Made by a program: the position numbers and the translations under genes
Source of the DNA: Euonymus europaeus
Lineage: Eukaryota; Streptophyta; Magnoliopsida; Celastrales; Celastraceae
Assembly (NCBI GenBank): GCA_963580455.1
Contig: OY756964.1
Location: 23,348,001 to 23,412,000 of the forward strand
DNA length: 64,000 bases
Direction of reading: 5' to 3'
Shown: positions 43,803 through 55,700 of the stretch, in pieces
How the letters are laid out: every line of letters begins with the position of its first letter
How positions within the stretch are numbered: the stretch's first letter is position 1
The notes under the pieces: model-generated
Databases searched by the model: none
Told to the model about the DNA's origin: nothing
Seen by the model: the letters and a program-made list of their open reading frames with translations, nothing else

Positions 43803-44160
43803 GAGGTGTCTTTGTGTTGAGCGCGGCTTGCTGACTTGACGTTGCATTAACTGGTCAATGGGCATTTTTTTGTCATTACAACAACTCAACAAAATTTCCA
43901 ACCATGGATGAGTTTCATCAGACAGCGAGTAAGTATTTTTTTGTGTTGAGCGCGGCTTGCTGACTTGACGTTGCATTAACTGGTCAATGGGCATTTTTTT
44001 GTCATTACAACAACTCAACAAAATTTCCAACCATGGATGAGTTTCATCAGACAGCGAGTAAGTATTTTTTTTATAATCGAGAATGACACCATCAAATTTG
44101 CTTATGCTCAAGCTACACAGCTCATCGACAGATAAATCATACCGAGGCTCAATGCAAAAC
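43803..44160 (-). pseudogene. unidentified exon-like segment with an in-frame duplicated module
   Basis: On the minus strand, after an acceptor-like CCGTTAG, the frame is open with protein-like content: CIEPRYDLSVDELCSLSISK, then FDGVILDYKK, then the module NTYSLSDETHPWLEILLSCC ... MPIDQLMQRQVSKPRSTQ twice, ending at a donor-like CTCA|GTAAGT. A second exon-like piece follows near 43600-43700 (QPSKRVHEPEQLRSPE), and one lies upstream near 44180-44270 (VLIDNVVLELGGLSG). I do not recognise the protein. No start codon or full gene could be built, so a decayed gene or a poorly resolved real one are both possible. Confidence 0.4.
43812..44069. repeat. perfect 129-bp tandem duplication
   Basis: Units 43812-43940 and 43941-44069 are identical base for base. 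The period is exactly 43 codons, and the minus-strand frame stays open through both copies. Confidence 0.95.
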
Positions 44161-44462
44161 TAACGGAAATAGACATATACAGTTAGCTATCGCCCGTTAG
44201 TTAGACTGCGAATATTTGTTAGACAGTGAGTACCCGATAACCCACCAAGCTCTAAAACAACGTTGTCAATAAGAACACGAAAAACATAGAAAATACCAAT
44301 ATAGCAAAACAATTTTTTCAACTCTTGGAATAAATTTAGCCATTTTGACTTACTATATACAAAGATTCAAGTTTTTGCAGGATCCAGCGATTTATTGATT
44401 TAAAAGAAGACAGAAAATGAAACTTTACAGCAAAAATAATAAGCAACCGAACAGCCAGGAAG

Positions 44463-47400
44463 CTAATCAAAATCATCCACTGTAAGCCAGTCATTTGCCT
44501 CATCCTCTGAATCTTTATGTTGCGAACTTGAATGGCTAACTTTCTGCACTCCACCCAAAGCTTCAGACCTTTCATTTAGCTGGACCCAATCACTTGATCT
44601 AGCCGGTGAAGACCTACTGTCCTCTTCTGGCCTGAGAGCTGATGATCTGGTAGGAATGTCATTTTCATCGTCCTCCAAATCGCTGAATGAGACATCCTCA
44701 TCATATTCAATCTTTTCCTCAAGGTTGACAGCAGTGCCTGCATCGATATCTGCTTCTTCTAACCTATGCTCATTCTTTCCTTGATTATCAATTTCTATCC
44801 TTTCTGTTCCATTCACAATTTCTGCAAGCTCCTTTTCCTCAGAGTCTATATGTTTCCGAGTCTCACCCTCCTCGACAATTTCTACAAGCTCCTTTTCCTC
44901 TGAGCCAATATGTAGTTGAGACTCACCCTCCTTGTTCTCCTCTTGAGACGTAAGATTTCTAGAGTCTCCTGAGCTCACAGCCTCTGCATCCCTCTTGTTC
45001 TTGATATTCTGGAGAAGTAACTTTCTTGTTTCAAGTATCTGCAAATATGTAAAATTTCAGTAATGCAATCCCCACAAGAAAAGGGATAAATGTTCTCCTG
45101 GTGGATCGGAATGCGTTTTACAAATTTCTTGAGAGCCCAAATTAATTCTTTTTGTCTAATTATTCTAAGCAATTAATGAACAGAAAACCCTAAGGGTAAG
45201 CAACGAAATGGACTCTAAACCCTTCACGCATTTAAATGCAAGTCCTCTCAACCTCCCCAAAACAAAGGGAAGCCAGTAGCCTGGCTGTACAGCCGTTCCT
45301 AGCTTGGATAAAGGAGGAAGGTTGTGGTGGATCGGCGGCCAATGTAAAATTTGGCAAAACTTGTGAACATGAACCCAAAATGAAAAGTTGACTAGGGTGA
45401 CCCCCTTTTGATGTGGGTGAATGAGAATTCATAGCACTAATTTTTCGCATGTAGATTCATGAAAATGAGCATGATTCATGATGGAGAAATGCAAACAATA
45501 AATAGAAGCCATATATATACCAACCCAACGACATAACTATACATTCCCCATTCACTTCCGATAAAAACCACTGAAGAAGACCCCCTTTTTCTATTCTTTT
45601 AATCCCAAGCACCAAATAAGGCTACAAACAGATCACGTTGTCAATATTGAGATGGAACCGGACAATAAAACTCCTGTTTTTGGATAATCAAATGATTTGC
45701 ACCATAAAATAACTAAATAAGAAAACATGCAAAACAGGTGACTATAAAAGAAAAAACCAAGGGACGTGAGGAACACCAAAAACTTGATACTTCAAGGGAT
45801 CATTAAGAGACATCGCAGACTTATCTTTATATTTTTTGTAAGTCATGGCTTAAGTTAAGTTTTCTACCCATGCGAGTTTATAATTTACTTTGCTATGCAT
45901 CAAATACATATAATCCATCTCATTCATTAATTTGCTACCAACTTCCCCTTCCTAGAAGGCTAGAACAACTAACAGGAATCTGATCCTCAGTATAACATTG
46001 TGATCAAATTAGTGAACTACAAATAAAAATAGAGACTGTCTGATAAACATATAATAGCTAAAATTTCATACAGAAAGCCCACCACCAGTCTCTATTTGAA
46101 TCCTTATTTAAGAAAGAAAAAAAAAGCTAGAGAGGGAACATAAGTTTGTTCATTTATTTTGGAAAGCAGCGTGTAAAGTTCCAGGAAATTTATAATAATA
46201 ATAATAATACATATGTCCATACACTCCATAGGAAAGTACCATACTTAGCGGGGAAGTTGGAAAGTTCAAGTGAATTTCATCAAGTTCAAATTCTCTTAAA
46301 TGGAGGGTATTTGAGATGGATAGCCAGTCCAGATCCAATCCCATAATACTAGAACTTCCAAAAAGGGAAGATCATATACTCCTCCTTTCCTCTTCCAAAT
46401 CCAAACAAACATCCACGATTGGATGAAGTATCCTACAGTAGATCATTGCTATGTTTTTCCATAAAATAATATATATATATATATATATGAGAGATAGTAG
46501 AGACAAAAAGATCTTACCTGGGGGGATGACAGAGACTCAAAATCATGTCCATTTAGTCTTGGAAGCAGCAGCATAAAGTATATCATCCAAAATTGTTCCT
46601 CTCCCATAAATCTTTGAAAATTAATTTTAAGCGCTTTTAAACTTGGAACCAAACGTTCAACAGCTGAGACATGCTCCCTTTGAGCATCAGACGCACTAAA
46701 ATCTGCAAAATAACAAGCCATGAATCAAGACCAAATGGCACAGTAATGTAAACCATACACCTTCATCAAGAAGGGTAAAAGAGGTAATTCAAGTTATTTG
46801 GGGTACTGGCATATTAAAATTTGCAAACATCAATAGGAATCAAATTTAACCTGAAAAAAAAAGGATGGTATGAACAAAAATTCACTCCATAAAGCGTGGA
46901 TTTCCAACATGACCAGAAATAATTCAACTTCTAAGGAACGTTTCAAAAGTTTAGTTCCCAAGAGATAACCTTATTTGACTGCTCCGACAGCTAAGAAAGA
47001 AACCCCATATCTAACAATCTAATTGTCTTTTTCACATTATAAGCATTCCGTCAACGTGTCTCTCAAAAACTAAAAAGAAAATCAGCGATATTATTAAGTT
47101 ATCTTACAGAAGCATCACAACTGACTCAAATGAAAGTTACAGAAAATTATATTCACAATTGCAACTCTTATCTGAGTTCAGCATCCTAGACTTCTTAACA
47201 ATACCTAATCATTCTTACATATCATATGTCCTACCGTCTTACACAACATGTTTTGACCAGAAATGTTACCATGCAAAAATCATGAGCATTACCGTCTCAT
47301 AATGATTTCCTTAATTCCATATCAGACATTATCAGACCTGAACTATGTCAGGACAGTTGCTCCGATTAGTATCCACAGAAGCAAATGCATAAAAATTGGG

Positions 47401-48076
47401 TCAATAGACTCAATACCTTAGTTGATTCAATAAGTTTTAACATCTAAAATGGAAGAATGGTTGATAAAATGGCAAAGGTCTGTATGAGTGTAGAAATGCA
47501 GAACTAAAAATCCGCACTTGTATATGGTATTAACAATTATACACATTCTCAAGTTAAATTTTAAGTTTCGCAATTACCATTATTATTCAGTGGTAGAGGG
47601 AAATTGGTCCAACACTCAGGCCGCACAGATATCTCCTTCACAAACTCAATAATATCATCTGTGATCCCTGGAACATAATCCTCATCTTCTTCTTCTTGGT
47701 CCTGGAACTGCAACAAATCAGAGGCAAACTTAGAGATTCCAGTGACTGCTTTGTTGCTCGAGAAAATCGACAGCCCGCTCTTGAAACTACCGCCAATCTC
47801 AGCGAGATCGTCACGGATCCCGAGCAGAGCCTGCCGCGATGATTCCGGCGGTTGTTCTCCATCTTGTTCGGACTGCAACAGCGATGGTGGTGGAGGAGCG
47901 AGGAAGGCGGCCACTCCCCGCAACTGGCGGCCGATTGTCTCTCCGATTACCGAAAGGTCCTCTTTCACACCCCCGCGATTCGAGGGACTACCTTCTCCGT
48001 CGTCTTGCCGCTCCGGCTGCGAAGAGGAATCCGACTCCTCGGATTGAAATTGAAGAGATTTGAAGAGCCAAGACAT
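44463..48076 (-). CDS. BSD domain-containing protein
   Basis: Three exons on the minus strand, 47578-48076, 46518-46702 and 44463-45038, join in phase to give 419 residues. It starts MSWLFKSLQFQSEESDSSSQ, typical of plant BSD proteins. A serine/acid-rich first part follows, then a helical stretch (IRDDLAEIGGSFKSGLSIF). The BSD domain covers about residues 140-225, with FVKEISVRPECWTNFPLPL, HVSAVERLVPSLKALKINF and the conserved aromatic pair in EEQFWMIYFMLLLPRL. The last exon is a long acidic tail ending EDEANDWLTVDDFD. A duplicated block EEKELVEIV / EEKELAEIV is visible in the tail. BSD domains occur in TFIIH p62 and in synapse-associated proteins; the plant MSWLFKS subgroup has no well-defined role, so no function is assigned. 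Confidence 0.92.
46469..46488. repeat. (AT)n microsatellite in the BSD gene intron
   Basis: About ten alternating AT units lie 30 bp from the exon 2 donor. Confidence 0.8.
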
Positions 48077-49750
48077 TATTTTTTGTAAATTTTAGGGTTT
48101 TAGGCTATTGAATTGGGGATGTTGGAGATTCGATCGGAGACATGAAGAAGAAGTGGAAGCTTGTCTGTGCTTCTTTGGTTTTGGCTTCTCTCTCTCACTC
48201 ACTCTCGTTATTAAGTTATGATTATTGCTTTATTACTCCATTGAGAAGTGTGAACTCCTATTACGGCAGGTAGTGGATGTGTGTTCAAGCCACGTCAGCC
48301 AACTTTTACTCAAATTTTTAATGTCACCTAATTATTAAAGGAATTTTTTTAAATATGTGCAATACGTGCTCAGAAAATGTGTTGATAACGAGAATAAAAT
48401 ATTTATTTTTTATATAATTTTGCGTATAGTTAAAAATTATGTTTGATTCCCTTAAAAGAGGTCAGGGCTTCGATCTTCACTTTTCTATGGAGTAATCCTG
48501 TTAGTAAACACTTTATCTCTTAATTGGGTCTGCCCGGTGCGAGCGTGGATTAGTTTAGGCTTGATACGGATTAAAGATGCTTCCCACAGTTGAGATCCAC
48601 CCAGGACATCTCGTAAGAGATCAATAAACAAAAAAATTATGCATGAATTTAAAATTTATTAACATATGTCTTGGACATATGTTAAAATGATTCATTATTA
48701 AATTAGACCCTAAACAAAATGTACAAAAAATTATCTTGTTTAAATGTCAAATATTTTTTTTCACATGCGTAGCCACATCAACCGCACCTTATCGGGTGCT
48801 TTGAACTTGTATAGTGAGTGAGTTAAAAAATTATGACGAGATGAGCGATTTGCATTAATAAAAAAAAAAATTTGACGCATCACAAAAAAATAATAAAATG
48901 GGATAAAATTGATTTTTTATAGATATAAATTAATTTTCGACGATTTTTTTTGTACAATAGAATAATGATTTTTATTAAGGACAAAATTAGAAAAAATTAA
49001 TGTTTTGACGCTTAAAATTACAATCAATTATACAGCATAGCAAGTACAAACAGCTCATTGCAGCTTCAACTAGAATATTGACATTGGACTTGGCACATCT
49101 AGTGCCGCAAAATTCTAGGTTGACTCAAATGGTGTTATTAAGAATCTTAAGATGTCAATTGGTATTATCAACTTTGGTAAACTTTGATACTAACTCAGTT
49201 GGTGTTGTTAATAATCTGAGATAACAAAGTTGGTCCTACCAAATTTCTTAAACCTACGTCTAACAAATATCATCATTAGAAGGGAACGGGCTGCCTGTAA
49301 TCCCCAGTTTTTCTATGCAACTCGAAGCAGAATACCCTCCGGCCACTCGGCCGTGTCGGGTTTTAAGATACAGTATGAATCCTCTGTGTGGTAAACTCTG
49401 ATAGCAGAATCTACCAACTCAATTAGTATGGTTAGAAGGTTAAAGTTGATCAGAGACGATCTTTTTGAACCTCTCTCTCTCTCTCTCTCTCTCTCAAATA
49501 TCAACAAGGGACAAAAAGGAATGAAGGCAAAATGAAAGGGGATCAGGAAAGAAAGCAACACAAGCCTACCTGTTCTTGTTTTTATTTTTCTTAGGACAGT
49601 TTATTATACGAGTATTGACAAATAATTTATGAAAAAAATCTTAAAAAACAAAATTAATATTGAACAGTAGTTGTACCCCTTATTCGAAAAACCTCAGAGG
49701 AAGCCTATAATGTGCCTTTCAAAATTGGTGAGGATCATGAAGAGAGAGAC
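48077..49750. other. intergenic region between the BSD gene and the NAA35 3' end
   Basis: The first part is the BSD gene promoter and leader. The rest is AT-rich. A passage at about 48440-48630 (GGTCAGGGCTTCGATCTTCAC ... GGGTCTGCCCGG) hints at an old SINE-like or LTR-like scrap but cannot be assigned. A CT microsatellite lies at 49471-49495. No gene was found. Confidence 0.4.
49471..49495. repeat. (CT)n microsatellite
   Basis: About twelve CT units with no interruption. Confidence 0.85.
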
Positions 49751-52700
49751 TCAAGATCTCTTGATAACTGCAGTAGCAAGATATGGATGGTGGATGAACT
49801 CAAAGGAAAGCTTTAGTGATGGGTCGAAAGCTCCTACCCTGCAAATGATGTTCAAGGCAACCCCGTTGTGCTCCGCTACTTGCTCCAATCTTTTGAGTTC
49901 TGCTAATCTCTCTGGGTCATTTGAAAAACTACTTCTGACCTCTTTTGCTATCCTATGAGCATCCTTAAAGTAGTTGTACCTGAAGAGGGTCTGGAGATTT
50001 GACAGAGAAACCAGCTTGGTGTTAGAAGGATCGCCAAATAAGAAAACATTAGCAATGTGTCACAGGTTACTCACAGATAAGCGCACGTATGATGTAGATT
50101 CCTTGAATGATGAGTATGAGATGTGATCAGGAATGCAAGCTTTCTGTAGGAGCTCGAAATGTTGAGCAAATCTCTGGAAAACACGAACTTCAGTTAGATG
50201 CCATGAGCGTAACCATGCACTGAACAACTCTACATAAAAACTCATATACGTAGACAGTCGAATGGTTTTGGGGCTTAGAAAATCCACCCTTAAAAGATAG
50301 TATTTTTAGGCTACATACTATTCTCCTAGATTACTTACCCTGTGTCATTTTTTCACATACTAGGAACTTAAAGAGAAAAATTGAATCTCTGCCTAAAAAT
50401 ATAACCGCTTACGTTTACAACATTGCAAATACACCTTAAAAATACTAAAAATTACAACAAATGTAGAAGTATAGAAGGAAACTATATGTACCTCATGTTC
50501 AGAATTAAAAGGGCTTCGACTCTGTAAAAGCATTTGTTCATTCCTCAAAGCAGCAAACATCTAGAATGAAAGAAAAATAAAATGAGATTGAGCTGAATGT
50601 TTAAAATGAGAATGTGAGATCTATTTTATATAGAAGAAAAAAATGTCCATTTCAACATTAGAAAGGAGAGAGAAAAACAAAAAGTTGTTTCAAAACCTCA
50701 AACTAAACTTTCAAACGTACACGTATATCAAAACAGAAACACAAAACCTACGAGTATTTTCATCATAAAGGTATTTACAGAACAACATAATCATCATTAA
50801 AAAATTACCATGGAGAGCCCTTCAGCAAGCAATATTTGGCACTGTAGAAACAAGACAGCTGGTGGGATCTGGGCTTCCCTTGCCACATCTTTAGGTGAAT
50901 CTTTTTTTTTCTTTCCCTTCCGTTTAGCTGATGAAAGGAAGTACAGGAAGATATCAATACGCTTTCACAAGCCCGATATGGCATCTCCAATGGAGAAACA
51001 ACCACAAGTAGGTCTAAGGAAAATTTTCAACTCTAATAAACTGCTTCTAGATGTGCATACATGGAGCACTATTCACAAGCGTTATTCACCGCGCATTGTA
51101 AGACTGCCATGGATCAATCTATCTGATAAATCTATTACAGTTCTTGTTCATTTTTAAGTTTCAAGGCATTTAATCCTAGGGTGAATTTGAAAATTACAAT
51201 CAGCCTAAAAAATATGACCATCAGCGAATTGGATGTACTTACTGGTGCAATTACTCTCTGCCATCTTAAAATGTGTTTTCTCGGCAAGCTTGATCAAGAC
51301 AACGTATAGATACCAGTATACCATGCAGTATTCACTTGGGGAATAGAGTTCTAACTCAAAACCCAGAATGATAAAGCGACAAGCAATCCAATATGTTTGT
51401 TCTTCCACCCAAATGAGGATGTGTTTCAATACTTTCACACATGCATTCTGCAAAACCAATGAAATTTAAGAAACATAAGAACTATGCCGATAATAAAAGC
51501 AAAGGTCAGGATATAAACAGAAAGCGGAAAATCAAGCCAAAAAAAATGAAACTGAAGGGGAGAGCAACACTAAGATGTATATAATGGATAATTTAAAACT
51601 CTCTACATTGCCGTATTATGAGTAATTAACATTGCAATACATGGAGAAAGTACCATTAAGTTCAGGCCAAACGCTGGCAAGGCCAGTACAATAACTTTGA
51701 TTGGCCAGGATGAAGTGAGATTTTCATTCTATAATGCTATTATCTTCTTCTTTTTTAGTTCAGGTAACAACAACAATGCTATTAGAAGATATTTGCTTTA
51801 TGTTTCATAATGGTATCTGTTGTGTGTACTACGATAACTGGCAAGTAACATACCTCTTCACCTGAAAATTTTGAGATCTCTTCCAGCTCCTTTCTGAGAG
51901 CAAGCTCCACCTGGTACAGAGAAAACTGGGGCTTATACACAAAAAACGAGTCCTGGTGCCTTTAAAAAGTCTAAAACAGAAATTTGATCCCTATTACAGC
52001 TCATATCATCCATATAGGTCAATTATACTAATTAAGAAAGATTATTTAGCTCAGTGGGCTGGAGCTTACTGTTGTTAGGATTGACAGGCCAACTCAAACG
52101 AAAACCAGGTAATTTATTTTTTAATTTTACAGGAAAATTGAATCTCCACAGGAAAAATTAGATTTCCAGATACATAAAGGATTGGGATTGATAATGTGAA
52201 TTAAAGATAATAACAGAAACGCTCAAAATCTAATTACGGTAGGCCTGCAAACTAGAAGGCGTAGCCATCCCAAAAGGAGTTCACGAAAGACCGAAAGTGG
52301 TAGTTCAGTATTTCACTCTCAGTGATGGCACGTCAAGGAATAAATTTCCAAAGAAAAGCTAATGAAAGTAAACTACATATATCAAGCAAGGTGATCCAGG
52401 GTTTTGTAGACTAGTCTTCTCCAATAACCAATCTTTCCAATGCAAAAGAAGATATTCACATGAAATCAAACGAGAAGTATTTAGTAGGACCCATCGAGGA
52501 AAGAAGTTCCAAAAATTGCAATCACTTCTTCTAGTATCTTAGAGGGCTTGCCAATCAATAAACTAAACAGTGTTCATTCTTAAAATAAAAACTATCTAAA
52601 GACTAAACAGAAACCGTTCAAAACTTTAGGTAATTTTTTTTTGCATGAATTCAGATCATAAAATATCAGACAAATGTTGCAAACCTGCATATATATAACA

Positions 52701-55700
52701 CGCCAATCTTGCAAAATTTTGCCAAGCTTACGCCTTTGCCAGGCAGAATTTGTACAAAGAATCTTGAGCATATTGATCACTAACTGCATCACAAAAATGG
52801 TATTACAGATATATTAGATGAAGGGCCATCTGCAAGATGCCAAGAGCATAACAAAAGCAATTATCGATGCATTAATAGCACCATGCCAAATATAAGTTGG
52901 ATTTCAACTGGATGTATCCCTGTCAGTAAGGACTTTTATTGCATTACACATTCCAATTAAAAGCAACCGGCAGAAAGAAGAAGGAAAAAAAGGAAATAAA
53001 ATGAGAACGTTATCATACGAGGATACCAGAAACTGAAAATTACAAATGGTAATTGTTCTCACCTGTCCAAGTTGCACAATGCATTCATTTTTTTGAACAT
53101 CATGGTTCTTCGTTACTTCAGGCAATGCCGCAGCTTTAGTAATTACAGCAAAGATAGGATCTCGCCCATAGAGTTTCCCATCTTGAACCAGGAGCACCTG
53201 TTTGTAAGTCGTCAACAATTAGAATGTTGAAATTTCATGCCAAATGGCACAAAAATAAACAAGAAGATGAAGTAAAAGACTTTTAGTGTGCCATCACTAA
53301 CCACAACAAAGAGGTATTTACTTCAACTATAGAAAACTGCATGTGATATAGCAGCGCTAGCACTGTGTTCTTTCTTCTGCATAGAAATCCAACTTCTATT
53401 GGATCCATCACACTATAGTGAACTAATTTATTGATGATCTAATTGAGGGTCTTAATTCTCCTCTTTTCATACAAAATTTCCTACCATGAGGATTGAGGCA
53501 TATGTTAACAAAATAATCAGTTTAGGGACAACTTTTGAAATAACCATGCACAAAAGTCTGTAGTCTGTACTTTCTCTCCTTCACATGCATAGTCATTCAT
53601 CTCCTTCTGCTTTCTAATTACCTATTTACCATGTAGGTGCTAGAAACCTACAACACATTCACACGGCAAGTGACAAACTAAGTTGTCCCAAAAAAAAAAA
53701 AGAGGAAAAAGATCAGAAGCTAAAAAACAATTTCAGCAAGTAAGCTCAAGCAGCAAATCGAGCTACAAACTGTAAAATTACCTATAAGTTCACATCAACA
53801 GCATATAAGGACTTGGAGGGAAATTCTTTCCTTCAGCACTTTCTATAAGTTATGGTCTTGAGATTTTGCAGTTGACAGCACATAACTATTTTTTGAAATT
53901 TATTTCAAAATTGTGTGGAAACAATGAAACCAAAATGAACGCTCAATGAAATCAAATGAATGCTCTATTAAAAATGGCATAGCAAACTTTAAAAATTGTT
54001 GAACAAACGTAAAGAAGCAAAAACATTGATCAATTCATAAAAACAAAGTGAAAACAATGAAAGAAGAAGTAAACCTGGAGATGAGCTCTTGCAACCAAAT
54101 CTGGTTGTGATTTTTGGAATTGAACCACAGAACGCAAAACACCTTCTAAAACTGGGTCCAATGCATATGAACATATAACATCAAGATCACGGAGAAGTTT
54201 CTCAAAATAATCAATAGCCTGGCAAATGGAAAAGGTTTGTCATAACCTCTCTTTTTTTCCAAGAAGTTACAAAAAAGGCTAATAGCAGAATGTATCAAAT
54301 TTGAAAATTCTCACCTTTATCCAAGTAAGAATTTTAATTGAACGAGGTGGTGTTGGGGCAGATAACCTGCTGTTTAAACTAGCATCAAATCCAATCGGTT
54401 TACAACCAGAGGCAGTTGTACTATTTTCTACACCGTCCTCACAAGTCCCATGAGAACTAGCCCTAAGGAATTCTGCTGATTTACGCATGCATTCTAATTC
54501 TGACATGCAGTGAGCTATATGTTTGCTTGCCAACTCCAACCCTCTTCCTTGAGGCCGTCTCATATGTGTAAGAAGATGAAAAAAATGCTGAAAGAAAAGG
54601 AAATACAGTTATAATACCATGTAAAAAAAACATTCTTTTGATCATGCCTATTGGGAATATTCTTTTTTAAATAATGCAGACTGCCACAAACAAAAAGTAT
54701 TTAAACAATAGGAAGCACGAAATCCATGGGAAACATATTTGATAAAACTGAAGCATAAAGTGCAGGATTACCAGAGAATACAGCAAGTAAGACGGAAGGA
54801 AATTAGAAAGCGATCAGAAAATATGCAACTAAACCCTGCTAATTAGAACTTTAGAAGTATTGAGTCGACAACAAGAAGAAAAAAGTAATTTCGAAATGCG
54901 AAGTTGAAAAACAGATATAACTTAATTATTCTTAGTTCTAGGCATAGATGCATGTTGACGAAGTGTAAAATACATGTTTTTTTTTTGTGTCGGATGCTTT
55001 AAAATCTTATTAACACAATAGTCTTTTGCAACTGAAGATAGGTTCAATGGCTGACAAAATAGTATATATGCATACTTCAATTGTAATAGTCAAATGCAAG
55101 CAAGATCTATACCCCAACTATTTTTATCAACGGCAGTGCTAGGTATCTCTAGCATCCCTAATCCTATATGGCAGACACACACCGCACAAGTTTTGGGGGC
55201 AAATTCAAGCTTTAAAATTCAAATTCAAATTCAAGAGGATCACTCACATAGGGATGTTAACCTGATCACCATGTAACTAGATAAAACACCATGGAGTTTC
55301 CTTAAAGTGGATGAAACATACAATTAATGCACAGGCCACACAGACCACATAATAGAGTAAACATTGGCTGAGACCTTACGAAAGCGTAAGCGGCACAACA
55401 AAGCTTTGCAATAGCCTTCTTCCAATTCAAGATTATTCTGTAATGGCTCTATATCTGCATCAAAATAGACACACAAGAAGCAAGAGAAATCTTTTAATAC
55501 ATCTTTCATGTTGTCTTAAAATGGTAGCAGTAGCAATGTCATAGCAAAAAAAAATGTCCTACCAAAATGCCATGAATGAACAAAAAATAAAGCATTCAAG
55601 AAAACATATAGCAGCAACAATACAGAAGTGAATTTGTTTCAACTCTTACCAGTAACCGATGGAAACAAGCATGGCATGATTATCTTTTTTTAAGTAGCTG

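Noticed and set aside
47742..48088. Three plus-strand frames of 74-101 codons
   Set aside because: They are antisense to exon 1 of the BSD-domain gene, which has family conservation on the minus strand.
48440..48630. SINE-like scrap
   Set aside because: A weak B-box-like phrase only; no A box, tail or target duplication.
52040..52110. tRNA-like A box (TAGCTCAGTGGG) in a NAA35 intron
   Set aside because: No matching B box, no acceptor-stem pairing and no cloverleaf could be built.
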